In this document: piece by piece, positions 8,852 through 15,930 of the stretch
Layout: each line of letters starts with the position of its first letter
Numbering within the stretch: the stretch's first letter is position 1
Assembly: GCA_963623875.1 (NCBI GenBank)
Contig: CAVFNL010000041.1
Coordinates: 15,067-79,066, forward strand
DNA from: UBA3206 sp963623875
GTDB lineage: Bacteria; Bacillota_I; Bacilli_A; Acholeplasmatales; Anaeroplasmataceae
Direction: 5' to 3'
DNA length: 64,000 bases
Notes under the pieces: generated by a model
Told to the model about the DNA's origin: nothing
Seen by the model: the letters and a program-made list of their open reading frames with translations, nothing else
Database searches by the model: none
Made by a program: the position numbers and the translations under genes

Positions 8852-8869
8852 TACTTCGTTTTCTTTTTA
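8840..8869 (+). terminator. Intrinsic terminator of the ECF gene pair
   Basis: AACGAAG (8840-8846) pairs with CTTCGTT (8854-8860) across 7 bases, then a TTCTTTTT tail. Confidence 0.7.
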
Positions 8870-8913
8870 TATTATTAAAAATAGGTTTATAATATATAAA
8901 GAAGGTGAACTAT

Positions 8914-10857
8914 ATGCATATTTTATATAATGAAGATTTTAAAGACTTTCCACTAGAAGAATTTCCTTATGACAACGAACATAGCGCAGTTGGTGAATAT
9001 CACACAGTAGAATTTAGTGGATATAAAGGAGATTTCTATGATCCTATTCAACTTCATCAATGGAGAAGTATGAATGGATCTTGGATAATATCTAATATAA
9101 ACGGTAAAAGATATTTAAGGCAAAATAGAGGAGACTATACTAAAGGACATTACAGTGATGTTTATAGCATGTTGATTTTTAAAGATTATATTTATGGTCC
9201 TTATATATTTGAAGGTGTTATAAGACTCCTTCAAACAAATGAAGGGGCAGGTTTTGTGTTTAATTATCTTACTTCAAGATGTTATAATGCGGTCTTGTTC
9301 TATGACAATAAAGTTGAACTTGTATATAAAAATCAAGATAAGGTAGAAGTACTTAAAACATTTGAATTTAATGTAGATGAATATAAATATTATAATGTTA
9401 AAATGATTATTAATGATAATTTTGAACTTTATGTAGATGATGAGTTGATATTTAACTCTAAATTAAATTTATTACCATCACATAAAGCAGGAGTATTATC
9501 AAAAGTTTCAGCATTATATACAGATTTAATTATCAAAATGAGGAATGTTGAATATGAAACTCATCTTAGGAAAAAAGAAGAATATAATGATAGATTAATT
9601 GAAAAAAGGAAAAAATATTCTAAATTAAAATTAATAAAAAAAATAAACATAGAAAATGGTGGGTCTGCAAGACAAATAAGGTTTGGTAAAAAGCAAAATG
9701 GTGAAATGTTTTTTGTTTTAGCACAACATCAAAAATTAATTATGAGAGATTCTTTTGCTCAAATATCATGCCTTACAGCCTATGATTTTAATGGTAATAT
9801 AATGTGGCAAATAGGCGAGAATAATAATTCTTATAATACAACAGTAATATCATGTGACCTTCCTTTTCAAATAGGAGATTTCAATAATGATGGTATTCCT
9901 GAGATAGTATATTCTGCTGATTTTAAAATCATTGTAAGAAATGCGATAACAGGGGAATTAATATCATCTTATAAAACACCACTTACTGATGAATTGATGA
10001 AAGATAGGCCATATAAAAGATTAAATGTTGATGCGATAAGATTTGCGGACTTTACAGGTAGAGGATATAAAGGCGATTTGATTATAAAAGATAGATATGA
10101 AAATGTCTTTGCACTAGATCATAATATGAATATTTTGTTTAGATATCATTTAAAGAACACTGGGCATTTTCCATATATTTATGATTTTAATAATGATAAT
10201 AAAGATGAAATGTTTGTAGGATATTCAATGGTTGATAACAAAGGCAATGTTTTATTTAGTATGCCTATTGAAAGTGATCACACAGATGAAATAATTTATG
10301 CAAGGCTTAAAAAAGATGAAGAAAAGAGATTGTTTTTAGCTTCAGGCAATGAAGGGTTTAATGTTGTAAACCTTGATGGTAGTATATATAAACATAATGA
10401 AATAGGTCATGCACAACGTATTAGCCTAGCAGACTATAATAATGATTTAGAGAATGAAGTATGCGTAACATCATTCTGGGGAGCTAATAATATATGTTAT
10501 ATGTTTGATTCTAATCTAAATAAAGTGTGTGAAAAGGAATTTATGACAAATGGAATTATAATAACACCTGTAGCATATGATGGTGAACATGTTTTGATTT
10601 TAGCTAATTCAAAAGAAGGATTATTAGACTTTGAACTTGATACGGTAATAGAATTTCCAGATGATGGGCATCCTGTGTTGTGTCAAGATGCAGTAGATAT
10701 AGATTCGGATGGAATATCAGAAATTTTATTATGGGATCAAAAACAAATGTATGTGTATAAAGCAGAAGAGTATAAGAAAAATTGTGAGTACGAAGCATAT
10801 GATGAATGTGCAAAAAGCAATTATAGGGGGGAATTTCTAATAAAAAAAGATTGTTAA
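8914..10857 (+). CDS. Cytoplasmic beta-propeller protein, candidate polysaccharide lyase/glycan-processing enzyme
   Basis: 647 residues. ATG 8914 has GAAGGTG 6-12 bases upstream. No signal peptide or membrane helix, so it is probably cytoplasmic. Residues ~1-215 look like a concanavalin/LamG-like beta sandwich (W-x-x-x-x-G-S-W-I, then Y-Y-N-V-K-M ... E-L-Y-V-D-D). Residues ~240-640 contain repeated FG-GAP/VCBS-like calcium loops (D-F-N-N-D-G-I-P-E-I, D-F-N-N-D-N-K-D-E, D-Y-N-N-D-L-E-N-E, D-I-D-S-D-G-I-S-E-I), expected of a 7-8-blade propeller. Rhamnogalacturonan lyases of family PL11 and related families have such propellers, and the pectin genes next door fit, but I cannot see a definitive catalytic signature. 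Confidence 0.55.
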   Translation: MHILYNEDFKDFPLEEFPYDNEHSAVGEYHTVEFSGYKGDFYDPIQLHQWRSMNGSWIISNINGKRYLRQNRGDYTKGHYSDVYSMLIFKDYIYGPYIFEGVIRLLQTNEGAGFVFNYLTSRCYNAVLFYDNKVELVYKNQDKVEVLKTFEFNVDEYKYYNVKMIINDNFELYVDDELIFNSKLNLLPSHKAGVLSKVSALYTDLIIKMRNVEYETHLRKKEEYNDRLIEKRKKYSKLKLIKKINIENGGSARQIRFGKKQNGEMFFVLAQHQKLIMRDSFAQISCLTAYDFNGNIMWQIGENNNSYNTTVISCDLPFQIGDFNNDGIPEIVYSADFKIIVRNAITGELISSYKTPLTDELMKDRPYKRLNVDAIRFADFTGRGYKGDLIIKDRYENVFALDHNMNILFRYHLKNTGHFPYIYDFNNDNKDEMFVGYSMVDNKGNVLFSMPIESDHTDEIIYARLKKDEEKRLFLASGNEGFNVVNLDGSIYKHNEIGHAQRISLADYNNDLENEVCVTSFWGANNICYMFDSNLNKVCEKEFMTNGIIITPVAYDGEHVLILANSKEGLLDFELDTVIEFPDDGHPVLCQDAVDIDSDGISEILLWDQKQMYVYKAEEYKKNCEYEAYDECAKSNYRGEFLIKKDC

Positions 10858-10865
10858 CGTTTACA
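10852..10865. promoter_or_regulatory. cre-like (LacI/CcpA-type) operator
   Basis: The minus strand reads TGTAAACGTTAACA, which matches the CcpA catabolite-response consensus TGNAANCGNNNNCA at every fixed position. It overlaps the stop codon of the beta-propeller gene and lies 13 bases upstream of the next -35 box. Carbon-source control is inferred; no ccpA-like gene is in the window. Confidence 0.4.
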
Positions 10866-10877
10866 TAAAAAAAACTA

Positions 10878-10905
10878 TTGTCAAGCATTTATAAATTTGT
10901 ATAAT
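10878..10905 (+). promoter_or_regulatory. Promoter of the methyltransferase gene
   Basis: TTGTCA (10878-10883), a 16-base spacer, then TATAAT (10900-10905). Confidence 0.6.
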
Positions 10906-10913
10906 ACAAATGT

Positions 10914-10985
10914 ATTCAAATTATTTTGAATCATTCCTACAATCTTTTCTTTTTTCTATGCCAACAATAGTTGGCATTTTCTTTT
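10914..10985 (+). promoter_or_regulatory. Leader with 5' hairpin and terminator-like hairpin
   Basis: Just after the expected start site, ATTCAAA/TTTGAAT (10914-10931) forms a 7-bp hairpin. Further on, ATGCCAAC/GTTGGCAT (10958-10977) forms a perfect 8-bp stem with an AATA loop and a TTTCTTTT tail. No second promoter lies between this and the next ATG, so transcripts must read through an apparent terminator to reach it. Premature termination as control is inferred. Confidence 0.45.
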
Positions 10986-10997
10986 AATGGAGGTTAT

Positions 10998-12110
10998 ATG
11001 TTCGAGAGCGTTGATTTTAGTTCGGTAGAAAAAATTATAGTATCAAATCCAAATGATAAAAAACTAAAAAAAATAATTGTTTCTAAAACGATAATTAAAA
11101 ATAATATTATGTTAAAACATGAACTTTTTACTAAAACACAGTCGTTTGTTAAAAATTATTCTTTTGAAGAAATAGATGAAGTTTTAATAAAAGATATGAA
11201 TGATTTTAGACAAATTGAGATTTGGACTAGTAAAACATATTATGCTTATAAGATAACAGCTAAAGGTAAAGTGCTATCTACAAAGAAAAATATAAATACA
11301 TCACTTGATGTAAAGTCTATGAATAAAGAGAAGAATTATATAATAAAAGAAGGAATGATTTGCCCTGCACTAATTGATTTAGGTGTTATGAATAGTGAAG
11401 GTAAAATTATTAAGGAACATTTTGATAAATATAGACAAATAAATAAATATCTTGAAATTCTAGATTCAACAATAGGGTATGAAGACAAAATAAATATTGT
11501 GGATTTTGGATGCGGCAAGTCTTATTTAACATTTGTTGTGTATTTTTATCTTACAGAAATCAAAAAAATAGATGTTAATGTAATAGGTCTTGATCTTAAA
11601 GATGATGTTATAAAAAAATGCAATGAAATAAAAGATAAGTATGGATATAAAAATATTACATTTATTAATAAAGACATAAAAGAATTTAGTGAATTAGATA
11701 AAATTGATTTAATAATGACACTTCATGCATGTGATGTTGCGACAGATTTTGCATTATATCATGCGATAAGACTTAAAGCTAAATATATTTTATCTGTACC
11801 ATGTTGTCAAAAAGAATTAAATGCACAAATAGCAAAAGATTCATTTAATATAGTTTCTAAATATGGTCTTTTAAAAGAAAGAATGTCTTCTATCCTAACT
11901 GATGCCATAAGAGCTAATATATTAGAATATTATGGATATAGAGTTAATGTTTGTGAATTTATAGATTTTGATGCGTCACCTAAAAACGTTATGATAAAAG
12001 CTAAAAAGACATCAGATGATTATAACGAAAAAATAAAAGAGGAAATAGATAAAGTATTAGTTGAATATAAAATACATCAAAAACTTTATGATTTGTGCTT
12101 TAAAAAATAA
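10998..12110 (+). CDS. SAM-dependent methyltransferase (Methyltransf_32-like)
   Basis: 370 residues. ATG 10998 has TGGAGG 5-10 bases upstream; the upstream part of the open frame runs through the leader hairpin and is not coding. Residues ~1-140 form an N-terminal domain I cannot name. Residues ~160-310 are a Rossmann methyltransferase fold: V-D-F-G-C-G-K-S-Y motif I at ~169-177, an acidic strand end (G-L-D-L-K ~204-208), then T-L-H-A-C-D (~250-255) and V-P-C-C-Q-K (~277-282). The H-A-C-D plus P-C-C pattern is typical of the PF13679-type family, whose bacterial substrates are mostly unknown. It is encoded alone, with its own promoter and terminator. Confidence 0.75.
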   Translation: MFESVDFSSVEKIIVSNPNDKKLKKIIVSKTIIKNNIMLKHELFTKTQSFVKNYSFEEIDEVLIKDMNDFRQIEIWTSKTYYAYKITAKGKVLSTKKNINTSLDVKSMNKEKNYIIKEGMICPALIDLGVMNSEGKIIKEHFDKYRQINKYLEILDSTIGYEDKINIVDFGCGKSYLTFVVYFYLTEIKKIDVNVIGLDLKDDVIKKCNEIKDKYGYKNITFINKDIKEFSELDKIDLIMTLHACDVATDFALYHAIRLKAKYILSVPCCQKELNAQIAKDSFNIVSKYGLLKERMSSILTDAIRANILEYYGYRVNVCEFIDFDASPKNVMIKAKKTSDDYNEKIKEEIDKVLVEYKIHQKLYDLCFKK

Positions 12111-12139
12111 AAGAGTTGTGAATTAAGCAACTCTTTTTT
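12108..12139. terminator. Bidirectional terminator
   Basis: AAGAGTTG (12111-12118) pairs with CAACTCTT (12129-12136), flanked by A and T runs. It serves the methyltransferase on + and the pectinesterase on -. Confidence 0.75.
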
Positions 12140-13028
12140 GCATGTGTTCTAAATATTTTAAAACATCAGTATCATTTAATTTTTTAGCCCATTTAACGAA
12201 AGATGTGGTATCTATATTTATATTATAGTATTCAAACCTTGCGGTTTTATCACGGTTAGTATTATTCCACTTGTCGAAACCATCTTTCATTATAATTCCA
12301 TCTTCAAAATTAGAATTTATAATTGTTACCTTTCCATAATCTCTCCAAGGCCTTGCGATTAGAACTGAATCTTTATTTTCGGCTGTAAATTTTGAATTAA
12401 TAATAGTGAATCCAAACTCCATTTCTTTTTCATGTGAAGGAGCAAAGAAGTAGCCGTGGTTATGCGTTTTTACGCAATGGAAATGGCATTTATCAAAAAT
12501 AGTATCGGATGCGCCAAATACAAAATCAACATCACCTTCAATGTAGCAGTTATAAAAATAGGATGCTAACCATCTACCACTAAGTTCATCATCTTTTAAG
12601 AATCCGATATATTTTTGTTGTAAATTAATAGGTAGTGGAGCTAAAAATAACGTATCTTGTGCACTTTTTAACGTGGAATTTAATAATTTAAAATTATCGC
12701 CTAAAACGTGAAGCGCAACAGCTTGCCCGTATTTTCTTGATGGCACAGATTTATTTATTATTTCAATATTATCGATTGTAACGTTATCTCCGCTAACCAT
12801 CATTGTGTATGTTCTAAATGTATTATATTCTTTATTATCATCGTGTATTTTTGAATAATAATCTTTGTTTTCTATGATTACTTTTCCTTCACCTTTGATT
12901 GTAATGTTTGAAGCAGTAATCTTTACTTTTTCATGGTATACTCCTTCACTAATAATTATAGTATCACCACTAGATGAACTATTAATTACTTTTTCTAGTG
13001 AATCACCCATATGAATTCTATGCAACAT
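12123..13028 (-). CDS. Pectin methylesterase (CE8), cytoplasmic form
   Basis: 301 residues. It removes methyl groups from galacturonate residues. Family signatures are complete: G-Q-A-V-A-L (101-106), Q-D-T-L-F (124-128, with Asp125), D-F-V-F-G (168-172, nucleophile Asp168) and R-P-W (226-228, Arg226/Trp228). There is no signal peptide, so it should act inside the cell on imported oligomers, unlike plant-pathogen PemA. ATG 13028 (minus) has GAGGTGAT 4 bases upstream; a second in-frame ATG follows 6 codons on. It diverges from the transporter operon starting at 13291, sharing a ~260-base control region. Confidence 0.93.
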   Translation of the reverse strand: MLHRIHMGDSLEKVINSSSSGDTIIISEGVYHEKVKITASNITIKGEGKVIIENKDYYSKIHDDNKEYNTFRTYTMMVSGDNVTIDNIEIINKSVPSRKYGQAVALHVLGDNFKLLNSTLKSAQDTLFLAPLPINLQQKYIGFLKDDELSGRWLASYFYNCYIEGDVDFVFGASDTIFDKCHFHCVKTHNHGYFFAPSHEKEMEFGFTIINSKFTAENKDSVLIARPWRDYGKVTIINSNFEDGIIMKDGFDKWNNTNRDKTARFEYYNINIDTTSFVKWAKKLNDTDVLKYLEHMQKRVA

Positions 13029-13143
13029 AAAATCACCTCAAAGGAATTATATCATTTATGTTTGTAAAAAGATATAAAAAACTTGATTTTTTAATCCTTA
13101 AATGATAATATATTAACGCACTATGAAAAGGCTTACCAAAAAA

Positions 13144-13157
13144 TGTAAAAGTTTTCA
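13144..13157. promoter_or_regulatory. cre-like element upstream of the transporter operon
   Basis: TGTAAAAGTTTTCA resembles catabolite-response or other LacI-family operators (central CG replaced by AG) and ends 8 bases before the -35 box. A second arm, TGAAAAGGCTTAC (~13122-13134), makes a larger imperfect dyad with it (10 of 13 positions). It lies between the divergent pectinesterase and transporter genes, so it could control both. Confidence 0.35.
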
Positions 13158-13165
13158 TACTTCTA

Positions 13166-13194
13166 TTGACTACCATTTATCTAAATGATAAAAT
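13166..13194 (+). promoter_or_regulatory. Promoter of the oligogalacturonide transport operon
   Basis: TTGACT (13166-13171), a 17-base spacer and TAAAAT (13189-13194). The uxaB operon at 41926 has the same -35, spacer length and -10. Confidence 0.65.
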
Positions 13195-13206
13195 AAGTTG
13201 AAAAAA

Positions 13207-13236
13207 GACAGCAGTGAACTTTTTTGTTGTCCTTTT
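13207..13236 (+). promoter_or_regulatory. Terminator-like hairpin in the transport operon leader
   Basis: GACAGCA (13207-13213) pairs with TGTTGTC (13225-13231, one G-U) and is followed by CTTTT. It would form within ~35 bases of the transcription start, before any gene, so it may be an attenuator or a 5' stabilising stem. Confidence 0.4.
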
Positions 13237-13290
13237 AAGAGAGTAATAAAAGCCTTCAAGTGTAATCCTGACATAATAGAGGTGGTTAAA

Positions 13291-13965
13291 ATTTCTTTAA
13301 AGAAATATATGATTATCGACCAATTAATATTGGTTGTGGCAGGGCTAATATTTGAAGTAATTGCGATGTATTTGTACCCAGAAATGTTTGGAGAACAATT
13401 GATTCCGTTTTATACTGCATCATTATTCGTTAGTATAATTGCAATAGGTAGATGGAATTTAAAAGGTACACCTGTGATTATATTAATGGCTATATTTCCT
13501 GTACTAATAGGATTTGTGATAAGGTCTATATTTAATATGGATGGAGCACATATCTATAACTGGAGAATGGCTATTGCTAATATTACGAGCTTATTATCAA
13601 CGCTGATAATAGTTCCTTTTAGGAAAATAAGTAAAAGTGTGGATATTAAGAAAAATGGTAGTTTTACTATGGGTGTTACACTTGTTGTAATTATTATTGC
13701 TTATTTACTGCAAGCGTTAACATATAGTTTAATTACTTTGACAAATCCAATTGATTATTTAGCAGCACTTGCGGTAGTCAATGTTGGTAACTGGTTTTTC
13801 ACTATAATAATTATGGCGGTGTTAAGACATCAAGGAATTGTTGTAGATGTAAAAAAAGATCTTGTTAATAAAAGAAAAGAAAAAGAACTTGAGAATTTGT
13901 ACTACTCTAAGTATCGTAATGAAATTATTGACAAGCCTAATGAAGAGGATTCTTCAAATAAATAA
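13291..13965 (+). CDS. Unknown polytopic membrane protein, first gene of transport operon; unusual start
   Basis: The frame is open from TTG 13198, but the promoter at 13166-13194 places transcription start near 13200, so that TTG is not a usable start. The only good ribosome site is GAGGTGG (13279-13285), placed exactly for an ATT codon at 13291. Alternatives are GTG 13282 without a site, or ATG 13309 with a weak AAAGAAA. From 13291 the product has 224 residues with about six hydrophobic segments and a basic C-terminal tail. I recognise no family. It is followed 20 bases later by the LplB-type permease, so a transport accessory role is plausible but unproven. Confidence 0.6.
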   Translation: MSLKKYMIIDQLILVVAGLIFEVIAMYLYPEMFGEQLIPFYTASLFVSIIAIGRWNLKGTPVIILMAIFPVLIGFVIRSIFNMDGAHIYNWRMAIANITSLLSTLIIVPFRKISKSVDIKKNGSFTMGVTLVVIIIAYLLQALTYSLITLTNPIDYLAALAVVNVGNWFFTIIIMAVLRHQGIVVDVKKDLVNKRKEKELENLYYSKYRNEIIDKPNEEDSSNK

Positions 13966-13985
13966 GAAAGCGGTGGAAATTTGCG

Positions 13986-15017
13986 ATGGGTTTATTAAAA
14001 GCAGATGAAAAAGAGCTAGAAGAGTTAGAAAAGCAAAAATGGAAACGTGTAGGTAAGACGTTAGTTAAGGATTGGAGATTATATTTATTATTAGTTCCAA
14101 TGTTAATTTTCTTATTCATGTTTAAATATATGCCTATCTATGGTTTATTACAAGGTTTTAAGACTTATGATTCAGCAGCAAAATCTGTTATGGATAGTGA
14201 CTGGAAAGGAGTTCATTATCTACTTCAAATATTTAGAGCTGATAGTGTAGATACTCAACAATTCTGGGTATCGTTCAGAAACACATTTGTAACGAGTATG
14301 TATGGGTTATTGTTTGGATTCCCAATCCCAATTATCTTAGCACTATTCTTTACAGAAATTAAAAACGGTGGAGTAAGATCAGTAGTACAAGTTTGTTCTT
14401 ATTTACCTAAATTTATGTCAACTATTGTTACAGCAGCAATTATAGCTGTTTGGTGTAGACCATATACAGTTTCAGGAACATTTACATATGCTCCAGGAAT
14501 TTTACAAAAGTTCCTAGAGAAAGTAAATTTACTTGCTGGTACTGGTGCTAACGGACATTCGTCAGCTGGTGCTTTGTATGTTCCTAGATTGTTTAGACCT
14601 ATTTATGAAATCTCAAATACTTGGGAAGGTGCTGGATATGGTTCTATAGTATACTTTGCAGCTGCATTAGCTGTATCGCCAACAAATTATGAAGCAGCTA
14701 AGATTGATGGAGCATCAAAAATGCAACAAATTAGATATGTTACATTGCCTGGTATGACATCTACTCTTGCGATCATGTTAATTCTTCGTGTAGGTAAGAT
14801 TTTAAGTGTTGGATACGAAAAAGTTCTATTACTTTATAAAGATTCGACATATGAAACAGCTGATATGATATCAACTTGGGTATATCGTAAGGTAAACACT
14901 GCGGCTGACCAACCAATTGGAGTTGTTGCAGGATTACTTGAATCATTAATTGCAATGGTGCTAGTAATTGGTGCTAATACAATTTCTAAACGAGTTTCTA
15001 ATACTTCGTTATTCTAG
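13986..15017 (+). CDS. ABC transporter permease, LplB type (oligogalacturonide candidate)
   Basis: 343 residues, six membrane segments. The coupling loop E-A-A-K-I-D-G-A (~237-244) is the EAA motif that contacts the ATPase in CUT1 sugar importers. The start Y-L-L-L-V-P-M-L-I-F-L (~33-43) and the Y-M-P-I-Y-G-L segment are typical of LplB/YesP-like permeases for acidic or complex oligosaccharides. ATG 13986 has GGTGG about 10 bases upstream. It pairs with the 15037 permease. Substrate is inferred from the flanking pectinesterase and polygalacturonase. Confidence 0.88.
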   Translation: MGLLKADEKELEELEKQKWKRVGKTLVKDWRLYLLLVPMLIFLFMFKYMPIYGLLQGFKTYDSAAKSVMDSDWKGVHYLLQIFRADSVDTQQFWVSFRNTFVTSMYGLLFGFPIPIILALFFTEIKNGGVRSVVQVCSYLPKFMSTIVTAAIIAVWCRPYTVSGTFTYAPGILQKFLEKVNLLAGTGANGHSSAGALYVPRLFRPIYEISNTWEGAGYGSIVYFAAALAVSPTNYEAAKIDGASKMQQIRYVTLPGMTSTLAIMLILRVGKILSVGYEKVLLLYKDSTYETADMISTWVYRKVNTAADQPIGVVAGLLESLIAMVLVIGANTISKRVSNTSLF

Positions 15018-15036
15018 AAGAAAGGGGTAATTATTA

Positions 15037-15897
15037 ATGAATAGATTAGATAAAAGTGAAATTATATTCAAAATAGTTGCGTACGTAATATTAATATTAT
15101 TTGCCTTCTGTTGTATTTATCCTTTAATTTATGTAGTGTCTGTATCAATCTCTGGAAGAGATGCAGTTAACTTAGGTAAAGTTGTTATCTTGCCTAAAGA
15201 CCTTACGGGTGTAGCTTATAAAGAAACGTTCACTGATAAGACATTCTGGATGGCTTATTGTAACACAATATTCTATACATTCTATGGTACTTTAGTATCT
15301 ATGTTCGTAGCAGTAACTGGTGCGTATGCTTTAAGTAAATCTAGACTTATGTTTAGACGTGGATTCAACTTTATGTTAGTATTCACTATGTGGTTTAATG
15401 CAGGTATGATTCCTACATATAAGAACTTCGAAAACTTTAATATTAATAACAAATACGGTTATATTATCGGTTTAGGATTTAATGCATTTAATATTGTATT
15501 ATTAAGAAACTTCTTTGAAACAATTCCTAGTGAAATCGAAGAAGCAGCAACAATTGATGGTGCAACCGAATTCCAATTATTAACTAAGATTTATATGCCA
15601 ATGTCTAAAACATCTATGGTAACTGTAACAATGTTCTACGCGCTATCTAGATGGAACGGATGGTTCTGGGCTGTTCTATTATTAAACAATGAACGTGACC
15701 ATCCATTACAAGTATACTTGAGAAACCAAATTAAGGCTTTAGAGGATTCTGATAGTGATCCTTCTATTATGAAGTATGCACCGCAAACTAAAGAGTTTGC
15801 ACTAATAATTTGTTCTATCATACCTATCATCATTGTATATCCACAAATGCAAAAATACTTTGCAGCTGGAGTAAATGTTGGTGGAGTAAAAGAATAG
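15037..15897 (+). CDS. ABC transporter permease, YtcP/LplC type
   Basis: 286 residues, six membrane segments. E-E-A-A-T-I-D-G-A-T-E (~168-178) is the ATPase-coupling EAA loop. It is the second half of the heterodimeric CUT1 channel with the 13986 product. ATG 15037 follows AAAGGGG, 19 bases after the previous stop. Length and ending (V-Y-P-Q-M-Q-K-Y-F near the C terminus) are typical of YtcP-like permeases. Confidence 0.88.
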   Translation: MNRLDKSEIIFKIVAYVILILFAFCCIYPLIYVVSVSISGRDAVNLGKVVILPKDLTGVAYKETFTDKTFWMAYCNTIFYTFYGTLVSMFVAVTGAYALSKSRLMFRRGFNFMLVFTMWFNAGMIPTYKNFENFNINNKYGYIIGLGFNAFNIVLLRNFFETIPSEIEEAATIDGATEFQLLTKIYMPMSKTSMVTVTMFYALSRWNGWFWAVLLLNNERDHPLQVYLRNQIKALEDSDSDPSIMKYAPQTKEFALIICSIIPIIIVYPQMQKYFAAGVNVGGVKE

Positions 15898-15930
15898 AAA
15901 AAGAAAAGAAAGGAAAAGGTGAAATTTAAT

